Positions 1 through 10,267 of a stretch of DNA of 64,000 nucleotides are shown one piece after another (positions within the stretch are counted from its first letter, which is position 1; every line of letters begins with the position of its first letter). The translations under genes and the position numbers were made by a program. The notes beneath the pieces were generated by a model. That model ran no database searches. It was not told the origin of the DNA and was given only the letters and a program-made list of their open reading frames with translations. The stretch lies in assembly GCF_014489615.1 (NCBI RefSeq), contig NZ_CP060825.1, positions 4,033,501 through 4,097,500 of the forward strand, read 5' to 3'. Source of the stretch: Streptomyces genisteinicus. GTDB lineage: Bacteria > Actinomycetota > Actinomycetes > Streptomycetales > Streptomycetaceae.

Positions 1-19
1 CCGAGAGAAAGCGACGCGG

Positions 20-574
20 GTGAACGAGAAGGACATGGGCAGCGACCTCCAGTCGGTGCTCATCACCAAGGAAGAGATCGACGCGAAGCTCGCCGAGCTG
101 GCGGCCAGGATCGATGCGGAGTACGCGGGCAAGGACCTGCTCATCGTCGGAGTCCTCAAGGGCGCCGTGATGGTGATGGCTGACCTGGCGCGTGCGCTCG
201 CCACCCCCGTCACCATGGACTGGATGGCGGTGTCCTCCTACGGCGCCGGCACCCAGTCGTCGGGCGTCGTGCGGATCCTCAAGGACCTCGACACCGACAT
301 CAAGGGCCGTCACGTCCTGATCGTCGAGGACATCATCGACTCGGGTCTGACCCTGTCGTGGCTGCTCACCAACCTCGGCTCGCGCGAGCCGGCCTCCCTG
401 GAGGTCTGCACGCTGCTCCGCAAGCCGGACGCGGCGAAGGTCGCGATCGACGTGAAGTGGATCGGCTTCGACATCCCCAACGAGTTCGTCGTCGGCTACG
501 GCCTCGACTACGCCGAGAAGTACCGCAACCTCCCGTTCGTCGGCACGCTCGCGCCGCACGTCTACGGGGGCTGA
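20..574 (+). CDS. hpt: hypoxanthine phosphoribosyltransferase
   Basis: Purine salvage enzyme that transfers the phosphoribosyl group of PRPP to hypoxanthine or guanine in the cytoplasm. The 184-residue protein is the normal length for the family and carries the PRPP-binding motif VLIVEDIIDSGLT at about residues 99-111, plus the hydrophobic LLIVGVLKGAV strand near 40-50. A GTG at 20 is taken as the start; an in-frame ATG at 35 (residue 6) is a reasonable alternative because an AAGG lies just before it. In Streptomyces hpt normally follows tilS and precedes ftsH. ftsH is present here; tilS would lie just outside the window. Confidence 0.95.
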   Translation: MNEKDMGSDLQSVLITKEEIDAKLAELAARIDAEYAGKDLLIVGVLKGAVMVMADLARALATPVTMDWMAVSSYGAGTQSSGVVRILKDLDTDIKGRHVLIVEDIIDSGLTLSWLLTNLGSREPASLEVCTLLRKPDAAKVAIDVKWIGFDIPNEFVVGYGLDYAEKYRNLPFVGTLAPHVYGG

Positions 575-601
575 GCCCACGGGCACGCTGGGGAACCCAG
601 C

Positions 602-634
602 CCGCCTTTCCGCCGTTGGAGCAAGGGAAGGCGG
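602..634 (+). terminator. weak hairpin downstream of hpt
   Basis: CCGCCTT at 602-608 pairs with AAGGCGG at 628-634 around a 19-base loop. There is no T-tract, so it may be only a partial terminator between hpt and ftsH. Confidence 0.3.
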
Positions 635-672
635 TCGCCCGTGACAATGCTGGGGTACCGTCCCTGGAACAG

Positions 673-701
673 TTGTCTTTTCCCATAGCAGTCTCATAGC
701 A
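673..701 (+). promoter_or_regulatory. candidate ftsH promoter
   Basis: TTGTCT at 673-678 is followed after 17 bases by ATAGCA at 696-701. The spacing fits a vegetative sigma (HrdB-type) promoter and the stretch is AT-richer than its surroundings. It would give a leader of about 55 bases before ftsH. The -10 match is only fair. Confidence 0.35.
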
Positions 702-732
702 AGTCCCACACAGCGGCATTTACCTACGGGCA

Positions 733-758
733 GGAGGGACGGGGCGTTCTCGCCCCGT
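733..758 (+). promoter_or_regulatory. ribosome binding site separated from the ftsH start by a hairpin
   Basis: GGAGGG at 733-738 is the only strong Shine-Dalgarno sequence, but it lies 24 bases before the ATG at 763. The gap is filled by a perfect hairpin: ACGGGGCG (739-746), loop TTCT, CGCCCCGT (751-758). Folding would leave about four bases between the two elements, an unusual arrangement that could be needed for efficient initiation. Confidence 0.5.
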
Positions 759-762
759 ATGG

Positions 763-2787
<2,025 letters not shown>

Positions 2788-2820
2788 GGCACCCGCCTCG
2801 CCACAGCCCCGGAATGCATG

Positions 2821-2860
2821 CCGCGTCCCCCAGGTTTTAGCCTGGGGGACGCGGCGTTTT
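2821..2860 (+). terminator. intrinsic terminator after ftsH
   Basis: Perfect 14-bp stem, 2821-2834 with 2841-2854, loop TTTTAG, followed by CGTTTT. It ends ftsH transcription, so folE probably has its own promoter downstream, although only about 45 bases remain. Confidence 0.8.
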
Positions 2861-2899
2861 CGTATGTCCGCGGCCAGAGCACACAGGAACGAGGCACAG

Positions 2900-3505
2900 A
2901 TGACCGACCCGGTGACGCTGAGCGGCGAAGGCAGGATCGCCGAGTTCGACGAGAAGCGGGCGGAGAACGCCGTGCGCGAGCTGCTGCTGGCCGTGGGGGA
3001 GGACCCGGACCGCGAGGGGCTCCTGGAGACCCCCGCCCGGGTGGCGCGCGCGTACAAGGAGATCTTCGCCGGGCTGCGCCAGCAGCCGGAGGACGTGCTG
3101 ACCACCACCTTCGACCTGGGCCACGACGAGATGGTGCTGGTGAAGGACATCGAGGTGTACAGCACCTGCGAGCACCACCTCGTGCCGTTCCGCGGGGTCG
3201 CCCACGTCGGCTACATCCCGTCGGTCACCGGCAAGATCACCGGCCTGTCCAAGCTGGCCCGCCTGGTCGACGTCTACGCCCGCCGCCCCCAGGTGCAGGA
3301 GCGCATGACCACGCAGATAGCCGACTCCCTGATGAAGATCCTGGAGCCGCGCGGGGTGATCGTGGTCGTCGAGTGCGAGCACATGTGCATGTCCATGCGC
3401 GGCATCCGCAAGCCCGGGGCGAAGACGATCACCTCGGCCGTCCGCGGCCAGCTGCGGGACGTGGCCACCCGCAACGAGGCGATGAGCCTGATCATGGCGC
3501 GCTGA
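2900..3505 (+). CDS. folE: GTP cyclohydrolase I
   Basis: First step of folate synthesis: converts GTP to 7,8-dihydroneopterin triphosphate. The 201-residue protein has the zinc ligands Cys90 and His93 in STCEHH and Cys163 in EHMCMSMRG, and the conserved GKITGLSKLARLVD segment. ATG 2900 is preferred over an in-frame ATG at 2864 because it has the GAACGAGG ribosome site upstream and matches the usual MTDPVTL start; the upstream one would lie almost on the terminator. The other folate genes sit just downstream on the opposite strand, so the pathway is clustered but split into two transcription units. Confidence 0.95.
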   Translation: MTDPVTLSGEGRIAEFDEKRAENAVRELLLAVGEDPDREGLLETPARVARAYKEIFAGLRQQPEDVLTTTFDLGHDEMVLVKDIEVYSTCEHHLVPFRGVAHVGYIPSVTGKITGLSKLARLVDVYARRPQVQERMTTQIADSLMKILEPRGVIVVVECEHMCMSMRGIRKPGAKTITSAVRGQLRDVATRNEAMSLIMAR

Positions 3506-3514
3506 CGCGCCACG

Positions 3515-3556
3515 GACCCGGAGGGGGCGCCGCAGCAGCGGCGCCCCCTCCGGGTC
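3515..3556. terminator. bidirectional terminator between folE and the DUF3180 gene
   Basis: Perfect 19-bp stem, 3515-3533 with 3538-3556, four-base loop. It lies between convergent genes and can serve both. Confidence 0.8.
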
Positions 3557-3590
3557 GCTTCGTCCGGGCCGCAGGGGCCCCGGCCGCGCC

Positions 3591-4076
3591 TCAGGCCGCG
3601 CGGGCCGCCGTGTCGTCCTCGTCGCCGTCCTCGGGGAGCCGGCAGACCCGCTCCAGCCAGAAGGCGGCCGCGATCACCGCGATGCCCGCGACGACCGCGA
3701 AGCCGGCGTAGATCGCCTGGTCCCGCCGGGCGGGGACGTCGAGCTGGCCGAGCAGGAAGACTCCGGTGCCGCCGTACATCCCGCTGACCAGCGCCGCGAC
3801 GAGCGCGCTGGCCTGGCCGAAGACCACCGCACGGGCGGCCATCATCGGCTCCACGCCCTTCGCGCCGGGGCGGCGCTCCCGCTGGGCCTTCAGCCGGTTG
3901 CGCAGCGACAGCGCCGTCGCCGCCAGCACGGCGGCGATCACCGCCAGCACGATCGGCGCGGCGAGCGGCACGCTGGGGAGCGTGCCGAGCGAGTCCCACA
4001 GACGGGCGGCGCCCCAGGACAGCACTCCGGCCACGGCGAAGACACCGCCCAGTACACCGAGCCGTAGTTGCTTCAC
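3591..4076 (-). CDS. DUF3180 family membrane protein
   Basis: A 161-residue integral membrane protein of unknown function that accompanies folate genes across actinobacteria. Four hydrophobic segments are visible, at about residues 5-24, 37-57, 82-105 and 118-139, with a basic cytoplasmic loop between the second and third and an acidic C-terminus. The GTG at 4076 gives the family start MKQLRLGVL; longer readings add only an Arg-rich stretch. It is the last gene of the folP-folK transcription unit. A role in folate transport or pathway organisation would be speculation from position alone. Confidence 0.85.
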   Translation of the reverse strand: MKQLRLGVLGGVFAVAGVLSWGAARLWDSLGTLPSVPLAAPIVLAVIAAVLAATALSLRNRLKAQRERRPGAKGVEPMMAARAVVFGQASALVAALVSGMYGGTGVFLLGQLDVPARRDQAIYAGFAVVAGIAVIAAAFWLERVCRLPEDGDEDDTAARAA

Positions 4077-4143
4077 CGAGCCAGCCGCCCTTCGCCGTCC
4101 TGCCGTGCGCCGCCGCACGGATCGTCCCGTACGAGCCTAACGA

Positions 4144-4743
4144 CTACTCGGGCAGGCGCAGTTCCAGGTCGGAACGGGGCTGCACGCCGTCCACGCCGAC
4201 CCCGGCCAGCAGCTCGGAGACCGGTCCGCGGCCCGGGAGCTGCGCCTCGGGCTGGACGTCGTGCCAGGGGGCGAGCACGAAGGCGCGCTGGTGCGCCCGC
4301 GGGTGCGGGAGGGTGAGCGCGGGGTCGTCCGACACGACGTCCGCGTACGCGACGATGTCGACGTCGATGGTGCGCGGCCCCCAGCGCTCCTCGCGGACGC
4401 GCTCGAACGCCTCCTCGATGGCCTGGCCGCGCTCCAGCAGGGAGGACGGCGGCAGGGTCGTCTTGATCACCACGACGGCGTTGAAGTACGACGGCTGGCT
4501 GCCGGGCTCCACCCCCCAGGGCTCCGTCTCGTACACCGGGGAGACCGCCTTGACCCGCAGGCCGGGGGTGTCCTCCAGGGCGTCGACGGCGCCCTGGAGG
4601 GTCTCCAGGCGGTTGCCCAGGTTCGAGCCGAGGGAGATGACGGCGTACTTGGGGTTGGACAACGTGATGTCGGCCGCGTCCACCTGCTCCACCACGGACG
4701 TGGGAACCGGCTGCACGGTCGGGTCGCTGGCTGCCTGCTTCAT
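4144..4743 (-). CDS. folK: 2-amino-4-hydroxy-6-hydroxymethyldihydropteridine diphosphokinase
   Basis: Transfers pyrophosphate from ATP to 6-hydroxymethyl-dihydropterin, making the substrate for FolP. The 199-residue protein has an extra N-terminal segment of about 30 residues before the core starts at YAVISLGSNLGNR. The catalytic signature RWGPRTIDVDIV and the HPRAHQRAFVL motif are present. Its ATG overlaps the folB stop as ATGA, so the two are translationally coupled. Confidence 0.95.
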   Translation of the reverse strand: MKQAASDPTVQPVPTSVVEQVDAADITLSNPKYAVISLGSNLGNRLETLQGAVDALEDTPGLRVKAVSPVYETEPWGVEPGSQPSYFNAVVVIKTTLPPSSLLERGQAIEEAFERVREERWGPRTIDVDIVAYADVVSDDPALTLPHPRAHQRAFVLAPWHDVQPEAQLPGRGPVSELLAGVGVDGVQPRSDLELRLPE

Positions 4744-5099
4744 ACTCGGCTCCGGGTGATCGTGATGGTCACGTCGTCGAAGGGCACCGTGATCGGTGCG
4801 TCCGGCTTGTGCACCACCACTTCCACCTCTTCGACACCGTCGTGTTTCAGGCACTGCTGGGCGATGCGCTCGGCCAGCGTCTCGATCAGGTCGACCGGTT
4901 CGCCCTCGACGACCGCGACGACCTCCTCCGCCACCACGCCGTAGTGCACGGTCTTCGCCAGGTCGTCGTCGGCCGCCGCCGGGCGGGTGTCCAGGCCCAG
5001 CACCAGATCGACGATGAACGTCTGGCCCTCCTCCCGCTCCCGGGGGAAGACGCCATGGTGCCCGCGGGCCTTGAGGCCGCGCAGCGCGACACGATCCAC
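4740..5099 (-). CDS. folB: dihydroneopterin aldolase
   Basis: Cleaves 7,8-dihydroneopterin to 6-hydroxymethyl-dihydropterin and glycolaldehyde. The 119-residue protein is the standard family length. It begins DRVALRGLKARGHHGVF, with the active-site region LKARGHHG, and has the conserved ETLAERIAQ helix and VHKPDAPI strand. The GTG at 5099 is used because in-frame extensions upstream contain no family sequence. It sits between the NTF2-like gene (205-base gap) and folK (overlap). Confidence 0.95.
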   Translation of the reverse strand: MDRVALRGLKARGHHGVFPREREEGQTFIVDLVLGLDTRPAAADDDLAKTVHYGVVAEEVVAVVEGEPVDLIETLAERIAQQCLKHDGVEEVEVVVHKPDAPITVPFDDVTITITRSRV

Positions 5100-5304
5100 G
5101 CGAATCACTCCTGCTTTCTTTACTGGCGGAAACGGGCTCCGCCACGTGCGGGTGGCGCGGTACCCGCACGCGAATCTACCTGCGGGCACCGACGGCCTTC
5201 GCCCGCGGGGGCCTTGGCAGGTCCTCGCGGGCCGGGTAGCCGCGTATACCCGGGAGGGGTCCGGATGAACCTCCCTGACAGGGGCATACCCCCTTACGAG
5301 CGGC

Positions 5305-5751
5305 TCACGACGGGCTGTCCTCGTCGTCCTCTTCGTCCGATTCCGTCAGCACGGGCGAACCGTGGTGCGACCAGATCCGCCAGCCTTCCGGCGTGCGGCG
5401 GAACACGTTGGTGGCCACGACCAGCTGGCCCACCAGCGGCCCCAGCTCGCCGGACTCCTCCGCCGGCCCTCCGCTGAGGATGTTCTCCGTGCACGTCACG
5501 ACGGCGGTGTCACCGGCCACGGCGGCCTTCACGTCGGTGAGGAAGAACTGGATGTACTCGGTGTTGGCCATGATCAGCGCGTACGAGCGCAGCACCTCGC
5601 CGCGCCCGGACAGCACCGGCCAGCCGGGGTGCACGCAGGAGATGTCCTCGTCCAGCCACAGCTCGGAGAGGCCCTCGAAGTCGCCCTGCTCCATGGCCTC
5701 GTAGAACGCGGTGTTCGCCTTCTCGACCTCTTCGGCGTCCGCGGCGCTCAC
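5305..5751 (-). CDS. NTF2-like (SnoaL/nuclear transport factor 2 fold) protein
   Basis: A 148-residue protein with the cone-shaped NTF2 fold pattern: an N-terminal helix (EEVEKANTAFYEAMEQGDFEGL), the WLDEDISCVHPGWPVLSGR stretch, and late strands ending in GWRIWSHHGSPV. The tail is very acidic. Its GTG start overlaps the folP stop, so it belongs to the folate operon. NTF2-fold proteins may be enzymes, carriers or binding domains, and no catalytic assignment can be made. The fixed place between folP and folB suggests a pterin-related role, as inference only. Confidence 0.85.
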   Translation of the reverse strand: MSAADAEEVEKANTAFYEAMEQGDFEGLSELWLDEDISCVHPGWPVLSGRGEVLRSYALIMANTEYIQFFLTDVKAAVAGDTAVVTCTENILSGGPAEESGELGPLVGQLVVATNVFRRTPEGWRIWSHHGSPVLTESDEEDDEDSPS

Positions 5752-6605
5752 CTGGCTCCCTCGACGGCGCGGGCGACCCGCACGGCGTCCGCGGTGGCCC
5801 GCACCTCGTGCACCCGCACGGCCCAGGCGCCGTCGTGGGCCGCGATGGCGGAGACAGCGGCGGTCGCCGCGTCCCGCTCCCTGGCCGGCGGCGGAGTGCC
5901 CTCCCGGGCCAGGACGTGGCCGAGGAACCGCTTGCGGGAGGCGGCGACGAGCACGGGCCGGCCCAGCGCGCGCAGCCGGCCGATGCCGGCGAGGAGGGCG
6001 AGGTCGTGCTCCGCCGCCTTGGCGAAGCCGAGACCGGGGTCGACGACCAGCCGCTCCGGGGCGATGCCGCCCTCGACGACGGCCTCCATCCGCGCGCTGA
6101 TCTCGTCGACGACCTCGGCGACCACGTCGCCGTAGACCGCCCTGCTGTTCATGTCCTCGCTGAAGCCGCGCCAGTGCATGACGACGAACGGCGCCCCCGT
6201 GGCGGCCACCACGGGGACCATCCGGGGGTCGGCCAGACCGCCGCTGACATCGTTGACCAGCACGGCGCCGGCGGCGACGGCCTGCTCGGCGACGGACGCG
6301 CGCATGGTGTCGACCGAGACGACGACGCCCTCGGCGGCGAGGCGGCGCACCACGGGGACGACCCGGCGCAGCTCCTCCTCCTCGTCGACCCGGGAGGCGC
6401 CGGGGCGGGTCGACTCGCCGCCGACGTCCACGAGGTCGGCGCCCTGGGCCACCAGGTCGAGGCCCCGCTTCACGGCGGCGGAGGTGTCGAACCAGCGGCC
6501 GCCGTCGGAGAAGGAGTCGGGCGTCACGTTGACCACGCCCATGACCGCGCAGCGGTCCCACTCCGGCAGGCCGTCGGCACTGCCCCGTCCGCTCATGCTG
6601 TTCAT
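5748..6605 (-). CDS. folP: dihydropteroate synthase
   Basis: Condenses 6-hydroxymethyl-dihydropterin pyrophosphate with p-aminobenzoate; target of sulfonamides. The 285-residue TIM barrel shows the pterin-site motif GVVNVTPDSFSDGG near residue 23, the DVGGESTRPGA loop, the NDVSGG strand, LVVDPGLGFAK and the late SRKRFLG motif. ATG 6605 is supported by a -10-like hexamer ending six bases upstream; ATG 6596 is also possible. It is first in the folP-NTF2-folB-folK-DUF3180 unit. Confidence 0.95.
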   Translation of the reverse strand: MNSMSGRGSADGLPEWDRCAVMGVVNVTPDSFSDGGRWFDTSAAVKRGLDLVAQGADLVDVGGESTRPGASRVDEEEELRRVVPVVRRLAAEGVVVSVDTMRASVAEQAVAAGAVLVNDVSGGLADPRMVPVVAATGAPFVVMHWRGFSEDMNSRAVYGDVVAEVVDEISARMEAVVEGGIAPERLVVDPGLGFAKAAEHDLALLAGIGRLRALGRPVLVAASRKRFLGHVLAREGTPPPARERDAATAAVSAIAAHDGAWAVRVHEVRATADAVRVARAVEGAR

Positions 6606-6611
6606 GTCTCC

Positions 6612-6617
6612 AGCCTA
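6612..6617 (-). promoter_or_regulatory. -10 element of folP
   Basis: TAGGCT on the minus strand ends six bases before the folP ATG. Transcription would begin at or next to the A of the start codon. Confidence 0.5.
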
Positions 6618-6706
6618 GGGCGTGTGGCGAAGGCAGCTCCGTCCGCCCGGAGGGCGCCGCAGGCCGGGAGGGAGTTTCGCGACATGCCCTGGGGGCCGCC
6701 GGGCGT

Positions 6707-7822
6707 TCAGACGGTGCCGGCCCCGCGCGCGGACGGTCCTGCGGCGGGCCCGGCGGGCCCGGCGGGCCCGGCGGGCCGCGCCGGGCCCAGCGGGTGCAGC
6801 CCGGTCTCCCGTGTCCACACCGCGCTCCCGGTCGCGGAGCAGCCGGTCACCGCCGGAGTCCAGGAACGGTCCCGTGCCACGTCCATGAAGCGCTCGATGG
6901 CGCCGGGCCACGCCTCCACGTCCCCGACGGGGTCGCCGCCGGCCAGCATCACCCCGGAGACCACCCGGTAGCGGACGGCGGCCCGGCCGCTGGGGGAGAA
7001 CACGACCCCGGTGTCCCGGCGCAGCGCGCAGCGCCCGACCCGGTCGTGGCCGCCCTGCGCCCGCAGCAGGGAGCGCAGCCGCTCCACGTCGTCCGGGGCG
7101 TCGCGGCCGGCCGGGCGCCCGGGGCGGACGGCCAGGTGGACGGTGGTGACGGCGGTCAGCAGGCCGAGCACGGCGAGCGAGTACGCCACGGTCCGGCCCG
7201 CGGCCCCGGTGTAGACGACCGGCCCGGCGGCACCGAACAGGCCGTACATGACGTGTTCGAGACGGTCGGTCAGGCCAGGGCTGCCGACCACCGCCCGCGG
7301 ATGGGCGCCGACGATCACCAGCCCGAGGGCGAGCGAGCCCGCGCCCATGGACACGAAGTGGGCCGGGGCGCGCCAGCGGTCCAGCGGTCCGGCCGGCGCG
7401 CGGAACCCGCCGCGGTGGCGCACCAGCAGCCACAGCAGCGCGAGCGACAGGGCGAGCAGCACCTCGGAGTGGCGGTACACGAACTGGGCGGCCGCCCCGG
7501 CCGGCAGCACGGCGACCGCCGCCCGCCAGGAATGCCGCCTGCCGCGCCGGACGCCCGGGGCGAGGAGCAGCAGCAGGACGCCCGCGCCGAGCGACACGGC
7601 CGCGGCGAACGGCACGGCGGCGCCGGGCGGTTCCCACGCGAGCACGTGCAGGTCCCGGTCGCGGGGGAGGACGGCGGCGGCGACGCCGAGCAGACCGACA
7701 GCCGTGCAGGCGGCACCGGCCGGGCCGGGGACCGCCCCGGTGCGCGGGCCGCGCGGCATCCGGCGCCGTACCGCGCGCATCCTGTCCGAGGGCGAGGCGT
7801 CCCCGTCCACCGTTGCAGACAT
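6707..7822 (-). CDS. C-terminally truncated phosphatidylglycerol lysyltransferase-like (DUF2156) protein
   Basis: The 371 residues match the first half of the actinobacterial LysX/MprF-type DUF2156 proteins: an N-terminal membrane module with about six hydrophobic segments between residues 35 and 245, then the start of the GNAT-like transferase domain (ALRRDTGVVFSPSGRAAVRY, SGVMLAGGDPVGD, WTRETGL). Full-length relatives continue for about 200-250 more residues with the second acetyltransferase-like lobe; here the protein ends in a Gly-Pro-Ala repeat. Only about 100 bases separate the stop from folP, so the missing half is deleted rather than frameshifted. It may be non-functional as a lysyltransferase, or keep only a membrane role. 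Confidence 0.75.
   Translation of the reverse strand: MSATVDGDASPSDRMRAVRRRMPRGPRTGAVPGPAGAACTAVGLLGVAAAVLPRDRDLHVLAWEPPGAAVPFAAAVSLGAGVLLLLLAPGVRRGRRHSWRAAVAVLPAGAAAQFVYRHSEVLLALSLALLWLLVRHRGGFRAPAGPLDRWRAPAHFVSMGAGSLALGLVIVGAHPRAVVGSPGLTDRLEHVMYGLFGAAGPVVYTGAAGRTVAYSLAVLGLLTAVTTVHLAVRPGRPAGRDAPDDVERLRSLLRAQGGHDRVGRCALRRDTGVVFSPSGRAAVRYRVVSGVMLAGGDPVGDVEAWPGAIERFMDVARDRSWTPAVTGCSATGSAVWTRETGLHPLGPARPAGPAGPAGPAAGPSARGAGTV
6738..6787. repeat. GGCCCGGC-type microrepeat at the truncation point
   Basis: A nine-base unit of the form CCCGGCGGG is repeated about four times, encoding the Ala-Gly-Pro tail of the DUF2156 gene. It lies exactly where homology to the full-length family ends. Confidence 0.6.
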
Positions 7823-8220
7823 CGCTTCTCGTGACTCCGGCTCGGTCTGGGCGCCCGGACCTCGGATCGGCCGGCCCGGGGCGGCTGGCGATCTCTAGGA
7901 CGGAGCCCGGCCGGAGCCGGTTCATCCGGAACGGCGGAATTCTCCGCGCTCGGCGGGGTGCCACCGCGAAGGGCGCGGTGCGCCGCCGCCGGGACCTCCC
8001 GGCGGGGTGCGGCACGGTTGCCCGTGGCCCGTGGCCCGTGGCCCGCGTCCGGTGTCCGGGGCGTGGCCCGGTTGGGCCGGGGGCGGTTGGGCCGGTCCGG
8101 CCGGTGGGGTGGCCGGTGTCCGGGGCGGGTGCGGCCCGGCGAGCGCGGCCCGTGGTCCGGGGGCGTCGGCGGTGTGACGGGTGGGCCCGGCCCGGAGGTG
8201 TCGCTCCGCGGTGGGTCCCG
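7823..8220. other. 398-base intergenic region with heptamer repeats
   Basis: Lies downstream of the OpuC-type ATPase gene and upstream of the DUF2156 gene, both minus strand. It holds three perfect CCCGTGG heptamers at 8021-8041, a 7-bp inverted repeat CACCGCG/CGCGGTG at 7962-7980, and long G/C runs. I see no convincing gene, and no strong terminator for the ATPase gene. Confidence 0.6.
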
Positions 8221-9423
8221 TCAGTCCCGCCCGGAGGGGTCGTCGGCGGCCCGGCTCTTCCCGGCGGGGGCGGTGCGGGCGGCCGTCGCGACGGACTCCA
8301 GGGCCACCTCCGCGCGCGCCACCTCGTGCGCGTCCGCGTCGATGGAGCGGCGCAGTGCCTCGTGCAGCCCGCCCGGGGTCAGTACGCCGAGGAAGTCGCC
8401 GCGGCCGGCCTCGTCGGTCACCGCGATCCATCCGGCGTCGTGCTGGAGCATGGTGGCGAACGCCTGCTTCAGCGACGCGCCCACCGGCAGCCGCGCCTCC
8501 ATGCGGCGCGCGTGGTCGCGGACCGTGCCCGTGCCCCGGGCGTGCTCGGCCGAGATCCAGCCGTGCAGCCGCTCCTGCGCGTCGAGGACGACCGCCCAGC
8601 GCGCGTCGACCGGGCGCGGCAGCGGGTCGTCGAGGTGCACCACCGGCGGCTGTTCGAGGTCGCCCTCCTCGATGGGCGTGACGCCGAGCCGCTTCAGGCC
8701 CCGGTCGGCGCCGACGAAGTCGGCGACGTACTCGTTGGCGGGCGCCCCGAGCACGGCGGCCGGGGCGTCGAACTGTTCGATCCTGCCCTCGCCGTAGACC
8801 GCGATGCGGTCGCCGAGGCGCACCGCCTCCTCGATGTCGTGGGTGACGAACAGGATCGTCTTGCGCACCTGCGACTGGAGTCTGAGGAACTCGTTCTGCA
8901 GGCGCTCGCGGACGACGGGGTCGACCGCGCCGAACGGCTCGTCCATCAGCAGCACCGGCGGATCCGCCGCGAGCGCGCGGGCGACGCCGACGCGCTGCCG
9001 CTGACCTCCGGAGAGCTGGTCCGGGTAGCGGCCGCCGTGGACGGAGGGGTCGAGGCCGACGAGTTCGAGGAGTTCGGCGGCGCGGGCGCGGGCCTTCGCC
9101 CGCCCCGCCCCGAGCAGGTGGGGGACGGTGGCGGTGTTGTCGAGAACCGTCTTGTGCGGGAAGAGGCCGACCTGCTGGATCACGTAGCCGATGCGCCGGC
9201 GGAGCTGGACCGGGTCCACTTCGGAGATGTCCGACCCGTCCACGTATATGCGGCCGGAGGTCGGTTCCGTCAGGCGGTTGACCATCTTCATGGTGGTCGT
9301 CTTGCCGCAGCCCGACGGGCCGACCAGTGTGACCAGCTCACCCTCGGCGACCTCGAAGGTCAGGTCGTCCACTGCGACGGTGCCGTCCGCGTACCGCTTG
9401 GTGACGTTCTCGAAACGGATCAT
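8221..9423 (-). CDS. glycine betaine/choline-type ABC transporter ATP-binding protein (OpuCA/ProV-like)
   Basis: ATPase of an osmoprotectant importer. Walker A GPSGCGKT is at residues 35-42, the signature LSGGQRQRV starts at 137, Walker B VLLMDEPFGAVD follows near 158, and the switch histidine lies in FVTHD. The ABC domain fills the first 240 residues; the remaining 160 form a tandem CBS-like region, typical of OpuCA/ProV proteins and their ionic-strength sensing. ATG 9423 is chosen because the ABC fold starts at once (MIRFENVTKRY). It is divergent from the two permeases and the lipoprotein that complete the system. Confidence 0.9.
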   Translation of the reverse strand: MIRFENVTKRYADGTVAVDDLTFEVAEGELVTLVGPSGCGKTTTMKMVNRLTEPTSGRIYVDGSDISEVDPVQLRRRIGYVIQQVGLFPHKTVLDNTATVPHLLGAGRAKARARAAELLELVGLDPSVHGGRYPDQLSGGQRQRVGVARALAADPPVLLMDEPFGAVDPVVRERLQNEFLRLQSQVRKTILFVTHDIEEAVRLGDRIAVYGEGRIEQFDAPAAVLGAPANEYVADFVGADRGLKRLGVTPIEEGDLEQPPVVHLDDPLPRPVDARWAVVLDAQERLHGWISAEHARGTGTVRDHARRMEARLPVGASLKQAFATMLQHDAGWIAVTDEAGRGDFLGVLTPGGLHEALRRSIDADAHEVARAEVALESVATAARTAPAGKSRAADDPSGRD

Positions 9424-9565
9424 GGCTCCCCATTGTGACGGCGGGTGTGTGAAGGCCATGTTGCTGCACTGTGGCGGTCCTCGGCGATTGTCGGAGGCCG
9501 GGGTTAGGGTCGTCACGGTCACCGATCGTCAGACATGTGCACGGCGTTCGCGGGGGAGGTGAGAG

Positions 9566-10267
9566 GTGATGACAGGGGAGCGTGCCGCGAGCGGCTGTCT
9601 CGTGGCGAACGACTGGATATGCGGCGAGTACCTGCGCAGCCGCAGCGGGGAACTGGCCGACGCGACGGTCCAGCACGTCTGGATCACCGCGGCGTCGGTC
9701 CTGATCGGACTGGCCGTCGCCCTGCCGCTGGCGCTGCTGGTGCGGGCCAGGCCGCGGTTCGCGGGTCCGGTGCTCGGCCTGACGACGCTGCTCTACACGA
9801 TCCCGTCGCTCGCCATGTTCTCGCTGCTGCTGCCGGTCTTCGGGCTGTCCGCCGCACTCGTCGTGACCGGTCTGGTGCTCTACTCCCTCACCATCCTCGT
9901 ACGGAACATCCTCGCCGGACTCCAGGCCGTGCCGGACGAGGTCCGCGAGGCGGCCCGCGGCATGGGGTACGGGCCGCTGCGCCTGCTGTGCGAGGTGGAA
10001 CTCCCGCTGGCGCTGCCCGCGCTGATGGCCGGGCTGCGCATCGCCACCGTCTCCACGGTGGCGCTGACGACCGTGGGCGCGCTGGTCGGCAAGGGAGGTC
10101 TGGGCAACCTCATCGACGACGGGGTGCAGACGACCTTCAAGGCCCAGGTGCTGACCGCCTCGGTGCTGTGCGTGCTGCTCGCGGCGGTGGCCGACCTGCT
10201 GCTGCTCGGCGCCCAGCGGCTGCTCACCCCCTGGGCCAGGGCACGGTCGGCGGAGGCGGGCGGCTGA
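9566..10267 (+). CDS. OpuC-type ABC transporter permease (first)
   Basis: A 233-residue inner-membrane permease with about five or six helices. It carries the EAA-type cytoplasmic loop with EAARGMGYGPLRLL near residue 130 and the conserved GALVGKGGLGNLI. A GTG at 9566 and an ATG at 9569 are adjacent; GGAGG at 9554-9558 can serve either. The TGATG junction with the next gene shows tight coupling. The pair of small permeases of similar size is the OpuCB/OpuCD arrangement for quaternary amine uptake. Confidence 0.9.
   Translation: MMTGERAASGCLVANDWICGEYLRSRSGELADATVQHVWITAASVLIGLAVALPLALLVRARPRFAGPVLGLTTLLYTIPSLAMFSLLLPVFGLSAALVVTGLVLYSLTILVRNILAGLQAVPDEVREAARGMGYGPLRLLCEVELPLALPALMAGLRIATVSTVALTTVGALVGKGGLGNLIDDGVQTTFKAQVLTASVLCVLLAAVADLLLLGAQRLLTPWARARSAEAGG

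Noticed and set aside
8021..8041. CRISPR-like or origin-like repeat at the CCCGTGG heptamers
   Set aside because: The units are contiguous with no spacers and too short; simple GC slippage explains them.
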